Of a stretch of 64,000 nucleotides of DNA, positions 25,707 to 36,472 are shown in pieces. The position numbers and the translations under genes were made by a program. This DNA is from CAVUBL01 sp963837945 (GTDB taxonomy: Bacteria > Acidobacteriota > Thermoanaerobaculia > Multivoradales > DATKCC01): assembly GCA_963837945.1 (NCBI GenBank), contig CAWIQD010000025.1:124001-188000 (forward strand). Direction: 5' to 3'. A model generated the notes under the pieces. That model saw only the letters and a program-made list of their open reading frames with translations. It searched no databases and was not told the DNA's origin. How positions within the stretch are numbered: position 1 is the stretch's first letter; each line of letters starts with the position of its first letter.

Positions 25707-25707
25707 C

Positions 25708-26589
25708 TCAGGCTTCCCCCATGGAGGTCCGGTGTCGCCCGCGGCGCCAGCTCACGAGGAAGAACAGCCCGAGGGCGGCGAGCGTCAGGACGCCGCCCAG
25801 GCGGACGATGTTCAGGATCGCGGCGCTGTAGCGGCCGGTCGTGGGGTCGTAGGTGCAGCAGTAGAGGATCACCCGGTCGACGAGCGAGCCGATCTTGTCG
25901 CCCGACGCCTCGACCAAGCCCAGGCGGACGTCCCGGGGCGGGTACTCGACGCCGTAGTAGTAGCGCGCCACCTTGCCCGCCGGGGTCAGCACCACGATGC
26001 CCGCGGCGTGGGCGTACTGGTCCTTCTCCGGCAAGTAGTTGTAGCGGAAGCCGATGGCGTCCATCACGGCGTGGATCTGCGGTGGGTCGCCGGTCAGGAA
26101 GTGGAAGCCGGAGGCGGCTCCGGAGCGGTCGTAGCCGCGCAACGTCCGCGCCTTGGCGGCCCGCGCCATCGCCGGCGTCTCCTTGGGGTCGAACGAGACC
26201 ACGACGACCTCGAAGTCCTGGCCGGCGTCGAGCTCCATCGTGTCGAGGCTGGAGGCGACGCCCGAGAGCACCAGGCTGCAGAGCATCGGGCAGTGGTAGT
26301 AGGCCGGCACCAGGAGGATCGGCTTGTTCCGGCCGAGCTCGGCCAAGGTCACGTCCCGGCCCGTCTCGTCCCGGAAGCGGGTGGCGAGCGGCACGGCGGC
26401 GCCCAGCTTCTGCTCGAAGTCGACTCCCGCGACCGCGTTCGGCTTGGCGCCCTTCTGATAGGTCCCGATGTCCTGGGGGCGGGGCGGACCGAACTGGGCG
26501 GCCGCCGGCAGCCCGGCGGCGAGGAGCAGCGCGGCGCCGGCGAGCACCCGGAGGACAAAGGTCTGAGGCATGGGGAAACGGCTGTTCAT
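25708..26589 (-). CDS. sco: SCO1/SenC-type copper chaperone
   Basis: This 293-residue protein has an N-terminal signal ('VLRVLAGAALLLAAGLPAAA') and the Sco thioredoxin-like fold, with the copper cysteines in 'YYHCPMLCSLVLSG' and the His in 'YAHAAGIVVLTPAG'. A C-terminal transmembrane helix, 'GGVLTLAALGLFFLVSW', is unusual for Sco and anchors the protein. It delivers copper to the CuA site of CoxB directly downstream. The start at 26589 overlaps the preceding gene (ATGA). Confidence 0.9.
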   Translation of the reverse strand: MNSRFPMPQTFVLRVLAGAALLLAAGLPAAAQFGPPRPQDIGTYQKGAKPNAVAGVDFEQKLGAAVPLATRFRDETGRDVTLAELGRNKPILLVPAYYHCPMLCSLVLSGVASSLDTMELDAGQDFEVVVVSFDPKETPAMARAAKARTLRGYDRSGAASGFHFLTGDPPQIHAVMDAIGFRYNYLPEKDQYAHAAGIVVLTPAGKVARYYYGVEYPPRDVRLGLVEASGDKIGSLVDRVILYCCTYDPTTGRYSAAILNIVRLGGVLTLAALGLFFLVSWRRGRHRTSMGEA

Positions 26590-27119
26590 CGATTCCTTCC
26601 GTCGGTCGTGGCCGGGGGCGGCGAGAGCTCGTTGCCGCCGATCGTGCCCGCGGGTCCCGGGGAGTCGCCGGGCTCGGGCATGCCGGCGCGGGTCGGGATG
26701 GACGGGGCGGGGCCGGCGCCGGAGCTCAGGCCCTGGGAGAGGACGATCTGCATCGCCCGCTCGATCGGGATGCGGGCGTAGCCGTCCCCCTTCGCGACCA
26801 GGCTGTAGCCCTCGAGCAGGGCGTGCTCCTCGGCGCGCATGGCCGCGAGGTCCTTCTCCGGCGTCACCTGCAGGCGCGGCCCGGGCGGGCCCGGAGGGCG
26901 GGTGGCCTCGGGGATCGGCGGCGGCGGCGGATTCTTGGCCTGCATGTAGCTCTCCATGCCGCGGAAGAGGAACCACACGAGGAGGATCGACACCGCCGTG
27001 ACGGCGGCGAGGCCGATGCCGGTCCCGACCACCGCCTTCATGTTGATCTCGCGGTCGTAGGACTCGAGCGGCTGCGAGTCCTGGCCCAGCTCCTGGCCCT
27101 TCTTCTCAGTGTCCGCCAT
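26586..27119 (-). CDS. Small membrane protein of the ACIII-caa3 operon
   Basis: This 177-residue protein has one transmembrane helix ('GTGIGLAAVTAVSILLVWFL') near residue 35, followed by a Pro-rich stretch and a helical segment 'AAMRAEEHALLEGYSLVAKG', then 'RIPIERAMQIVLSQGLSSG'. The 'ARIPIERAMQIV' segment recalls small subunits in oxidase clusters. It overlaps actF by 14 bp and sco by 4 bp. It may link ACIII and the oxidase, but no function is known. Confidence 0.65.
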   Translation of the reverse strand: MADTEKKGQELGQDSQPLESYDREINMKAVVGTGIGLAAVTAVSILLVWFLFRGMESYMQAKNPPPPPIPEATRPPGPPGPRLQVTPEKDLAAMRAEEHALLEGYSLVAKGDGYARIPIERAMQIVLSQGLSSGAGPAPSIPTRAGMPEPGDSPGPAGTIGGNELSPPPATTDGRNR

Positions 27120-28302
27120 CGACGAAGGCCTCCTCGAGGTAGGGGTCCCGGACCGGCAGGAGCGGCCGCGTCTTGAGCTCCCGGACGAACAGCCAGAGCC
27201 ACAGCCCGCCGAGCGCGAGCGGCGCCACCACGTCCTGCCAGGAGAGGGTCAGCGCGCCCGCCGAGAGGGCGGGGACGACGTTCCAGTAGAGGTCGACCCA
27301 GTGCATCACCAGGAGCAGCCCGGCCACCCAGGCGAGGAGCCCCGCGTCCCGCTTCAAGTCGCGCGAGAGCAGGAGCAGGAACGGCAGGGCGAAGTGGAGC
27401 AGCGCGATCGCCAGCCCCACCCACTGCCAGCCCCCGTGGAGGCGGTCGTGGTACCAGATCACCTCTTCCGGGATGTTGCCCGACCAGACGATCAGGAGCT
27501 GCGAGACCGAGAAGTAGGCCCACAGCATGGTGAACGCGAGCAGCAGCTTGCCGTAGTCGTGGAAGTGGCGCTGGACCAGGACCTCGTCCATCGGGTCGCG
27601 GCGCGAGAGGAAGAGCGAGACGAGGATCAGGAAGGCGAGCGCGGCGACGCCCTGGCCGCCGAGGAACCAGATCCCGTACATGGTCGAGTACCAGTGCGGG
27701 TTGACCGTCATCAGCCAGTCGACCGAAGCGAGGGTGATGGTGACCGTGTAGAGCACCAGCCCGGGCGCCGCGACCCGGCGCATCTTGCGGATCAGCTCGG
27801 GGTCGCCGGTCGCGTCCTGGCGCCGGGACCAGCCGGAGAGGGCGTAGGCGAGGGCGAGCCAGACGGCGAAGAAGAGGAGCGCCCGCAAGCCCCAGCCCCA
27901 GGGGTTCATGTACGGCGCCCGGTGCGCGAGCACCGGGTCGTCGCCGAACGGCCGGGCCCACGGGTAGAGCCTCGCGAGGCCGAAGAGGAGCGGCACGAAG
28001 AGCACGCCGAGCGGCAGCAGCGTCCGCGACGCGGCCTCGAAGATGCGCCGCACCGGCAGGCCCCAGGCGCCGCCCGAGAGGTGGTGGACCATCGACAGGG
28101 CGAGCGACCCCAGGGCGATCGTCAGCCAGAACGTCCAGCCGACCAGGTAGGCCCGGAAGAAGACGTCCCGGCTGGTGAAGAAGCCGACCACGAGGAGCAC
28201 CGCGCCCACCAGCCCGACGACCAGGCCGAGGTTGCCGACCCGGTCGAGGGCGGGGGGAGCGGACCAGTCCCGGGTCCGAAACGTTGACTCGCGATCGTTC
28301 AT
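27106..28302 (-). CDS. actF: Alternative complex III subunit ActF
   Basis: This intact 398-residue polytopic protein has about ten helices. Family marks are 'SRRQDATGDPELIRKMRRVA', 'TLASVDWLMTVNPHWYSTMY', 'FHDYGKLLLAFTMLWAYFSV' and 'LLSRDLKRDAGLL'. It is the membrane subunit related to ActC. The start at 28302 overlaps the actE stop (ATGA). Confidence 0.92.
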   Translation of the reverse strand: MNDRESTFRTRDWSAPPALDRVGNLGLVVGLVGAVLLVVGFFTSRDVFFRAYLVGWTFWLTIALGSLALSMVHHLSGGAWGLPVRRIFEAASRTLLPLGVLFVPLLFGLARLYPWARPFGDDPVLAHRAPYMNPWGWGLRALLFFAVWLALAYALSGWSRRQDATGDPELIRKMRRVAAPGLVLYTVTITLASVDWLMTVNPHWYSTMYGIWFLGGQGVAALAFLILVSLFLSRRDPMDEVLVQRHFHDYGKLLLAFTMLWAYFSVSQLLIVWSGNIPEEVIWYHDRLHGGWQWVGLAIALLHFALPFLLLLSRDLKRDAGLLAWVAGLLLVMHWVDLYWNVVPALSAGALTLSWQDVVAPLALGGLWLWLFVRELKTRPLLPVRDPYLEEAFVDGGH

Positions 28303-28985
28303 CGGTTTGGCGACTCGGCGTCGGGGGCAGCCTCGGCGGGCGCGCCGGCGTGCGGCGCGTTCCCCGGAGGCGGCTCCATGGTGGTGTCGGTGAGCTCCTC
28401 GGGCAGGGCGCCGGCGGCCTCGGCCTCGCTCCGCTCCCGGGCGGAGAGGGCGCCGAGCGGCGCGTGCTGCGAGAGCTGGAGGGCCCGGATGTAGGCCACG
28501 ATCGCCCAGCGCTCCGCCACCGGGACCTGCGCGGCGTAGGAGGGCATCTGGCCGAAACCGTGGGTGATCACGTCGAAGAAGTAGCCGTCGGGCGCCTGGC
28601 GCAGGCGGTCCTGGTGGTAGGTGGGCGGCTGCTTGTAGCCGCGCCGGACCACCATGCCCTGGCCGGTGCCCACGCGGTCGTGGCATGGCGAGCAGAAGGT
28701 GTTGAAGTCGTCCCGGCCGCGCTCGAGGGTCCGCATCGTCACCCGCATCGGGATCTCGGCGACCGGCTTCTCGTCCGGGCCGAAGCCGGTGGTGAAGACG
28801 GTGTCGGGGTCGAGCTCGCCGCGGGCGACGGTGTGATCCGGCGGCTGCCGGGCCGAGCTCGCGTCGGGGAAGAAGCTGCTCTTCTCGAGCGGCTCGTACT
28901 TGGGCTGGTCGTGCATGTCGACGCGGCAGCCGGCGAAAACCAGCGCCGCAGCCAGCAGAGCCAGGACCGGGCCGGATCGCCTCAC
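28299..28985 (-). CDS. actE: Alternative complex III monoheme cytochrome c subunit ActE
   Basis: This 228-residue lipoprotein has a signal ending 'LAAALVFAGC' and a single heme c motif in 'FCSPCHDRVGTGQGMVVRRG', followed by 'YFFDVITHGFGQMPSYAAQV' with the axial Met. The GTG start at 28985 overlaps the actD stop (GTGA). ActE passes electrons from ACIII toward cytochrome c or directly to the caa3 oxidase encoded downstream. Confidence 0.92.
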   Translation of the reverse strand: MRRSGPVLALLAAALVFAGCRVDMHDQPKYEPLEKSSFFPDASSARQPPDHTVARGELDPDTVFTTGFGPDEKPVAEIPMRVTMRTLERGRDDFNTFCSPCHDRVGTGQGMVVRRGYKQPPTYHQDRLRQAPDGYFFDVITHGFGQMPSYAAQVPVAERWAIVAYIRALQLSQHAPLGALSARERSEAEAAGALPEELTDTTMEPPPGNAPHAGAPAEAAPDAESPNR

Positions 28986-29524
28986 GGCTCCACCTCCGTC
29001 ACCGCCACCGGCCTCAAGCTCTCGAGGAACCGAGTCGTCGCGTGGCGGTCGAACTTCTCGTCCGCGGCCTCGATCGCCAGGAAGAAGCCGTCGCGGGAGG
29101 CCGACTGGAAGGCCGGCACGTTGAACACCGGGTGGTAGGGCTCGGGCAGGCGGTTGAGCGCCAGCATCCCGACCACCCCGAAGATCGAGGCGAACAGGAT
29201 GGTGCAGCTCGAAGGTCACGACGATGAAGGCGACCCAGGAGTTGTAGGGCCGCCCGCCGACGTTGATCGGGTAGCTCACCGCCGAGACCCAGTACTGGAG
29301 GCCGTAGCCGGTCAGCGCCCCGAGGATGCCGCCGATCAAGACGATCAGCGGCACCTTCGAGCGCTTGAAGCCCATGGCGTGGATGACCTCCTCGCTCGGG
29401 TAGGGCATGTAGGCGTCGGCCCGCCGGTAGCCGGCCTCGCGCACCGCGTGGGCGGCGGCGACCAGCTCCTCCTCGCCGGCGAACTCGGCGAGCAGCCCGT
29501 AGATCTCGTCCGGCCGCCTCTCGC

Positions 29525-29528
<4 letters not shown>
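28982..29528 (-). CDS. actD: Alternative complex III subunit ActD (DUF3341), one frameshift
   Basis: The start is an ATG at 29528 ('MSERRPDEIYGLLAEFAGEE'). The N-terminal half includes 'AYMPYPSEEVIHAMGFKRSK' and two transmembrane helices. Near 29205 one extra base shifts the frame; the other frame resumes with 'FGVVGMLALNRLPEPYHPVF' and 'ASRDGFFLAIEAADEKFD'. DUF3341 proteins are small membrane subunits of ACIII. Start overlaps the actC end by 4 bp. Confidence 0.85.
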
Positions 29529-30943
<1,415 letters not shown>

Positions 30944-30957
30944 GACGTAGGCGTTCC

Positions 30958-33900
30958 TCACGGCTCTCGAGAGCCGGGGTTCGGGTTGCGCACCGCGGCG
31001 AGATAGGTGGTGCGCGGCCGGGTGTTGAGCTCGGCGAGCAAGGCGTAGTCGAGCGGCTCGGCCTTGCAGCTGCGTGACCCGCGGCCTCCGGGTCGTTGAG
31101 GTCGCCGAAGATCGATCGCGCCGGACGGGCAGGCCTGCTGGCACGCGGTCACGCATCTCGCCGTCGCGGATCTGGTCGCGCGTCCCGCTGCCGGCGACCT
31201 TGGCGTCGATCCGCGCGTGGCTGATGCGCTGCACGCAGTAGGTGCACTTCTCCATGACGCCGCGGCATCCGGACGGTGACGTCCGGGTTGCGCACCAGCT
31301 TCAGCGACCTCGACGTGCTAGTCGGCGTACTTGAGGAAGTTGAAGCGCCGCACCTTGTAGGGGCAGTTGTTCGAGCAGTAGCGGGTGCCGACGCAGCGGT
31401 TGTAGACCATGTCGTTCAGCCCCTCGGAGCTGTGCACGGTCGCGCCCACCGGGCAGACCACCTCGCACGGGCGCCTGTCTCGCACTGCTGCAGGGCACCG
31501 GCTGGTGGTGGATGGCGGAGATCGCCTCGGCGCCGTCGCCCTCGAAGTAGCGGTCGATGCGGATCCAGTGCATCTCCCGGCCGCGGAGCACCTGCTCCTT
31601 GCCGACCACCGGGATGTTGTTCTCGCTCTGGCAGGCGATGACGCAGGCGTTGCAGCCGGTGCAGGCGTTGAGGTCGATCGCCATGCCCCACTTGTAGTCG
31701 GGGTACTCGAAGCCGGGATAGAACGTGATCTCCGGCCCCGGGCCCTCCTCCGCCATCTCCTCGATGACCTTCGGGTCGGCGACGTACTCGGCGAGGGTGG
31801 CGCTCGCTGCGCGAGGTTGCGCCCCTCCATCGAGTGGTGGTCCTGGGTGGTCGCCATCAGGTAGCGGCCGCGCACCCGGGCGAGGCCGGCCGTCGTCTGC
31901 CACAGGGCCGCGCGGGTCCGGAGCGGGTAGACGTCGACCCCGACGCCGTTGCCCACCTTGCCGGCGCGGGTGCGGCCGTAGCCGAAGTGGACCGTGGCCG
32001 CGCCGTCGGCGTGCCCCGGAACGACCCACACCGGCAGCTCCACCGAGCGCTCTGCGACCGTCACGCGTACCTTGGGGCGCTTGTGAAGAGCTCGGGCTCG
32101 ATGTCGTGGACCCCGAGGGCCGCGGCCGTGTTCGGGCTCATGAGCAGGGCGTTGTCCCAGGTCAGGCGGGTCGCCGGCTTGGGCAGCTCCTGGAGCCAGC
32201 CGTTGTTGGCGAAGCTGCCGTCCCAGATCGTCGGGTCGGGCCGCAGGGCGAGCTCGACGCTGCCTTCGCCGGCGCGCTCGGAGGCGAGGCGCCGGACTTG
32301 CGCGCGGCCGCCGCCGCGACGCCGCCGGCCGCGACCTGCTTGGGCGCGAGCGCCGTCCCCGGCACGACGCCGTCGTGGAGCACGCGGCGCCAGGCGCGCT
32401 CGAAGTCTCCGCCCGGCAGCCCCTTGCCCTGCCAGTGCTCGCGCACCAGGTCGTAGGCGGTGGCGTCGGTGCGGTCGGTGAGCTGCGCCAGGATCTCGTG
32501 GAACGTGTGGCCCTTGTAGAGCGGGTCGATCAGCGGCTGGACGATCGCCGCCGTGCCGTCGACCGAGCGCAGGTCGCCCCAGCTCTCGAGGTAGTGGGCC
32601 TGGGGCAGGTGCCACTGGCAGTACTGGGCGGTCTCGTCGGCGTAGAGGCCGACGTGGATCCGGGTCTCCGCCTTGACCACCGCCTCGGCGAAGGCGAGGT
32701 CCGCCGGGGCGTCGAAGACCGGGTTGACGCCCAGGATGAGCAGCACCTCGACGTCGCCGGCGTGGAGCGCCTCGACGAGCGCGGCCAGGGACTCGGCCTC
32801 GTCGACCGGCCGGGCGGCGACCGGCTCGGTGTAGACGACCGTCTCGCCGGCCGCCCCCAGCGCCTGGTTGACCGCGTGAGCGAGCGCGTGGACCGCCGGC
32901 GGCGCGCCGTCGCCCGCCACCACCAGCGCGCGGCCACCGTGGGCGCGGAGGTCGGCGGCGACGGCGCCGACCCAGCGGCCGGCCTCGCCGTCGAGCCGCT
33001 CGACGCCCGCGCCGGACGAGGCGCCGGGCACCCCCAGCTCGGCGGCGAGCGCGAGCGCGAAGCGGGCGATCTCCGAGGGCGAGAGCGCCAGGCGGTGGTC
33101 GGCCGAGGCGCCGGTGTTCGACGGGCAGCTCTCGACCACGTAGAGGCGGTTCATCGCCGCCCGGTCGGGCTTGCCGGTGGCGGCCCCGGCGCCGGCGCGG
33201 CGCCGGTCGGCCCACTCGCGGGCGTAGCGCACCGCCCCGGGGCCCTGGGTGAGGAAGTCGGAGTCGAGCGCCACGACGACGTCGGCCTTCGTGAGGTCGT
33301 AGCGCACCTCGACCGGCTCGCCGAAGGCGGCGACCGCGCCGCGGTAGACGTTGTGACGGCCGGCGGGCTCCCACTGGTGCCAGCGCGCCTCGGGCAGGTC
33401 GGTGAGGATCGCCTCGAGCTGGGCGGCGAGGGTCGGCGAGGTGACGCTGCCGGTCAGGATCCTGAGCCCCGAGCCCTTGAGCGAGCGCAGCGCCTGGATG
33501 CGCGGCTTGAAGTCGTCCTTGAAGTCGCTCCAGGTGCGGATCTGCCCGAGGTGGGTGAGCACGCCCGAGCGGTCCGGGTCGTAGAGGCCGAGCACCGACG
33601 CCTGGGCGAAGAGATCGGTGCCGCCGCCCGGGTTGGCCGGGTGGAGGCCGTTGCCCTCGATCTTGGTCGGGCGCCCCTCGTGGCTCTCGGCGAGCACACC
33701 CTGGGCGTAGCCGCCCATCGGGAAGGCGGTGGCGAAGAAGAGCGGCCGGCCGGGGGTGATCTCCTCGGGCTGATGGACGTAGGGGACGATCTCCTCGTGC
33801 GGCTGGCGGGTGCAGGCGGTCAGGCCGGCGAGCGCCAGCGAGGCGCTCGAGAGCTGCAGGAAGCGGCGCCGCGACACGCCCTCGTCCCACTCCGAGGCGA

Positions 33901-34249
33901 GCCGCGGGAACTCGCGGTGGAGCATGTCCTTGAAGCCCTCGGTGCCGGCGAGCTCCTCGAGGCTGCGCCAGAACCGCCTGCCGCGGGCGCCGGCGAGGCG
34001 CTCCCGGACGGCCTCGATCTCGAGTGCCGGCCGGTCGCCGCCGTCCGCGCCCGCCGGCTCGCCGTCGGAGCAGCCGCAGCCCGGGCCGCAGGCCTCGTGG
34101 GCCTCGCTCTTGATGATCTTGAAACGCTCGCCAGCCATCGGATCGCCCCCCTCTCCCTCGATCCCTCTCCCACCCTCGCGGGGGGAGAGGGAGGCCCCCT
34201 CCCGCTCGTGGGTCTCTTGCTCTGTCGGAAGACTCGGGTCGTTCGTCAT
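30958..34249 (-). CDS. actB: Alternative complex III subunit ActB (molybdopterin-like plus 4Fe-4S), several frameshifts
   Basis: This large iron-sulfur subunit begins with an MTNDPSLPTEQETHEREG stretch or, more likely, at the ATG 34138 ('MAGERFKIIKSEAHEACGPG'). It has a Tat-like 'SRRRFLQLSSASLALAGLTA', then a molybdopterin-oxidoreductase-like domain without obvious Mo ligands. The C-terminal part carries ferredoxin clusters 'CTGCNACVIACQSENNIPVV', 'CPVGATVHSSEGLNDMVYNR', 'CSNNCPYKVRRFNF' and 'EKCTYCVQRISHARIDAK'. Frames change near 32290, 32075, 31805, 31490, 31310, 31265, 31145 and 31075. Between the two candidate starts lies an R1 repeat in reverse orientation. Confidence 0.85.
34143..34199 (-). 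repeat. R1-type repeat in the actB 5' region
   Basis: Reverse-oriented variant: on the minus strand CCTCCCTCTCC, GGGTGGGAGAGGGATCGAGGG and GAGAGGGGGG. It lies between the two candidate actB starts and provides the purine-rich stretch in front of the ATG at 34138. Confidence 0.7.
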
Positions 34250-34313
34250 GAGATCGCTCGGGTCAGAACTCTCTTCGTTCGTTTGGCTACCGGCCGGCAG
34301 CGCCCCGTCTCCC

Positions 34314-34964
34314 TTACCGGTGGCACGTCGAGCAGGAGGTGAGGGAGTGGATGTCGTACTCCTTGACCAGCTTCGGTCCGAGCTCCGCTTGGGCCACCGG
34401 CGGCTCCCAGCCCATCGTGTAGACCTCCTCGCGGGGCCGCACGTACTTCTCCGGGTGGCGGTGGCAGGCGAGGCACCACTCCATCTGCAGCGTGGCGTTC
34501 TGGTACATCAACGGCATCTGGTCGACCCGGCCGTGGCAGCTCTCGCACCCGATCCCCTTGGCGACGTGGATGCTGTGGTTGAAGTAGACGAAGTCCGGCA
34601 GGTCGTTGATGCGCGTCCACTGGAGCGGCTCGCCGGTGCGAAAGCTTTCGCGCACCGGCTCGAGCATCGGGCTGTCGTTCCAGATCAGCTTGTGGCAGTT
34701 CATGCAGGTCGCGGTCGGCGGGATGCCGGCGAAGGACGAGGTCTCGACCGTCGTGTGGCAGTAGCGGCAGTTGATCCCGATGTGGGCCACGTGGTGGTTG
34801 TGGCTGAACGGCACCGGCTGCTTGAAGACCTCTCGCTGCTTGGTGACGAACGGCGAACGTTGGAGGCGGTCGAGGGCGAGCCCCCCGGCGACCACCAGGA
34901 AGGCCAGGATCACCAGGCTGCCCTTGGCGAGGCTGTTGGCGCTTCGGGGAAAAAGCTGTGGCAT
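34314..34964 (-). CDS. actA: Alternative complex III pentaheme cytochrome c subunit ActA
   Basis: This 216-residue protein has an N-terminal anchor helix ('SLVILAFLVVAGGLALDRLQ') and five heme c motifs: CRYCH, CMNCH, CESCH, CLACH and CSTCH, with extra His ligands ('NHHVAH', 'FNHSIHVAKG'). Five hemes fit the ActA subunit of ACIII. It is the first gene of the 14-kb minus-strand operon that continues to the caa3 oxidase. A Rex-type palindrome lies about 80 bp upstream of the ATG. Confidence 0.95.
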   Translation of the reverse strand: MPQLFPRSANSLAKGSLVILAFLVVAGGLALDRLQRSPFVTKQREVFKQPVPFSHNHHVAHIGINCRYCHTTVETSSFAGIPPTATCMNCHKLIWNDSPMLEPVRESFRTGEPLQWTRINDLPDFVYFNHSIHVAKGIGCESCHGRVDQMPLMYQNATLQMEWCLACHRHPEKYVRPREEVYTMGWEPPVAQAELGPKLVKEYDIHSLTSCSTCHR

Positions 34965-35043
34965 GGGTTAGGCGATCTCCCGGCGGGTCGGCGAGAACCA
35001 CGGACCGCGCGACTTCGGCGAAGTCGCCGGGCCGCAACACGCT

Positions 35044-35061
35044 TTGTGAAAATTTTCACAA
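35044..35061. promoter_or_regulatory. Rex-type operator (perfect 18-bp palindrome)
   Basis: TTGTGAAAATTTTCACAA matches the published Rex consensus TTGTGAANNNNTTCACAA exactly. Rex is the NADH/NAD+-responsive repressor that often controls respiratory genes. The site lies 80 bp before actA and about 250 bp before ctaB, and is an AT-rich island in a 70% GC region. No rex gene is in the window. Confidence 0.8.
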
Positions 35062-35208
35062 GCCCGGGCAAAGGCCCACGGCCCGGGGGGAGCGATTGTT
35101 ACCGAGGCCGTGACGATCTGTCAACGGCGGGCCGCGAGGCGCCGCCGAGACGGGCAGTCTACCCCGGAGGGTAGGAGCCGGCCCGCCCGGTCGGAGGTCC
35201 GTGGGGAT

Positions 35209-35214
35209 ATACTC
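35209..35214 (+). promoter_or_regulatory. Possible -10 box for ctaB
   Basis: TATACT in GGGGATATACTCCGG, with no recognisable -35. The preferred ctaB start lies about 90 bp downstream. Confidence 0.35.
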
Positions 35215-35306
35215 CGGAATCCCGGCGCCGGCCGGCGCGTTGGTCCGCGAGGATGCCCCGGCGGCCGCGGTCCCGGCCGAGCGACCCGATGCCCGAGAGA
35301 ACCCTG

Positions 35307-36236
35307 ATGAAGAACGCCGCCCTCTCCTCCGAGGCGCGGACCGGCGCCCTGGCGCCGGCGCGCGCCACCCTCTACCTCGAGCTGACCAAGCCCCGCATCA
35401 CCTTCATGGTCATGCTGACCGCGGCGGCCGGCTTCGTGCTCGCACAAGGGGCGCCGGGAGCGGCGGGAGCCGGTCCGCTGCCGCTCGCCCTCTTCTTCCA
35501 CGCCCTGGTCGGAACCGGCCTGGTGGCGGCCTGCGGCTCGGCGCTCAACCAGGTGATCGAGCGCGAGCACGACGCCAAGATGCGGCGCACGGCGGAGCGC
35601 CCGCTGCCCTCCGGCCGTCTCGATCCGGACCGTGCCCTCGCCTTCAGCGTGGCGCTCGGCGTGGGCGGCCTCGTCTACCTGGCGCTCGCGGTCAACCTGC
35701 TGACCGCCCTGCTGGGAGCGGCGACCCTCGCCGCCTACGTCTTCGTCTACACGCCGCTCAAGCGGGTGACCTCCTTCGCCACGGTGATCGGCGCCGCCCC
35801 GGGCGCCATGCCGCCGGTGATGGGCTGGGCGGCCTACTCCGGGCACCTCGGGACGGGCGCCTGGGCGCTCTTCGGCATCCTGTTCTTCTGGCAGCTCCCC
35901 CACTTCCTGGCCATCGCCTGGATGTACCGGTCCGACTACGCCCTCGCCGGCTACCCGATGCTGCCGGTGATCGAGCCGGACGGCGCCTCGACCGCCCGCC
36001 AGGCGGTGCTCTGGGCCGCCGCGCTCGTGCCCCTGTCGCTGGTGCCCACGGCGCTCGGGCTCACCGGCGCGGTCTACGCCGTGGGCGCCCTCGCCCTCGG
36101 TCTCGGCTACCTCGCGGCGAGCGTCACCTTCGGCCGGCGGCGCACCGGCGTCTCCGGCCGTCGCCTGCTGCTCGCCTCGATCGTCTACCTGCCCGGGATC
36201 CTGGGAGTCATGCTCGCCGATCGGCTGCTGGGATAG
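35307..36236 (+). CDS. ctaB: Protoheme IX farnesyltransferase (heme O synthase)
   Basis: This UbiA-family prenyltransferase of 309 residues (if started at ATG 35307, preceded by GAGAGAACCCTG; an earlier ATG at 35253 adds 18 residues) has nine transmembrane helices. The first Asp-rich motif is 'NQVIEREHDAKMRRTAERPL' and the second region reads 'FFWQLPHFLAIAWMYRSDYA'. It farnesylates heme b to heme O, a precursor for heme A in the aa3/caa3 oxidase. It is divergent from the ACIII-caa3 operon and shares its Rex-site region. No heme A synthase gene is seen in the window. Confidence 0.93.
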   Translation: MKNAALSSEARTGALAPARATLYLELTKPRITFMVMLTAAAGFVLAQGAPGAAGAGPLPLALFFHALVGTGLVAACGSALNQVIEREHDAKMRRTAERPLPSGRLDPDRALAFSVALGVGGLVYLALAVNLLTALLGAATLAAYVFVYTPLKRVTSFATVIGAAPGAMPPVMGWAAYSGHLGTGAWALFGILFFWQLPHFLAIAWMYRSDYALAGYPMLPVIEPDGASTARQAVLWAAALVPLSLVPTALGLTGAVYAVGALALGLGYLAASVTFGRRRTGVSGRRLLLASIVYLPGILGVMLADRLLG

Positions 36237-36282
36237 GCTGGAGCCCGAATGCCTCACGTCTCGAGCAATCCGAGCTCTGGTC

Positions 36283-36412
36283 TCGCGCAGAGGCGCAGAG
36301 ACGCAGAGGATGGCGTCGCCCATCGGGATTGAGCTGAGCGGCTCGCGCCGGCTAACTCGTCCATGACCTTCCCCACTGAGCCGCGTCTCTGCGACTCTGC
36401 GGCTCTGCGCGA
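36283..36412. repeat. Long imperfect inverted repeat
   Basis: Arms TCGCGCAGAGGCGCAGAGA(C) at 36283-36309 and its imperfect complement GTCTCTGCG..GGCTCTGCGCGA at 36384-36412, separated by about 75 bp. It lies between ctaB and the ABC gene and could act as a terminator or be a mobile repeat of the widespread 'cgcagagacgcagag' type. Confidence 0.65.
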
Positions 36413-36472
36413 CACCTGTTCAGCTCGGGTTGTAGGCTACGCGCAGGGGCGGAGAGGCGCCGGACTCCTCAG

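Larger units (their letters stand above)
34965..35306. other. Divergent promoter region between actA and ctaB
   Basis: About 340 bp to the preferred ctaB start. It holds the Rex-type operator (35044-35061), a small hairpin GCGACTTC-GGC-GAAGTCGC (35009-35027) in the actA leader, and a TATACT box (35209-35214) for ctaB. Confidence 0.7.

Noticed and set aside
34967..34973. GTTAGGC upstream of actA as an attC core
   Set aside because: No partner box or inner arms nearby; it lies in the leader of a core respiratory operon far from the array.
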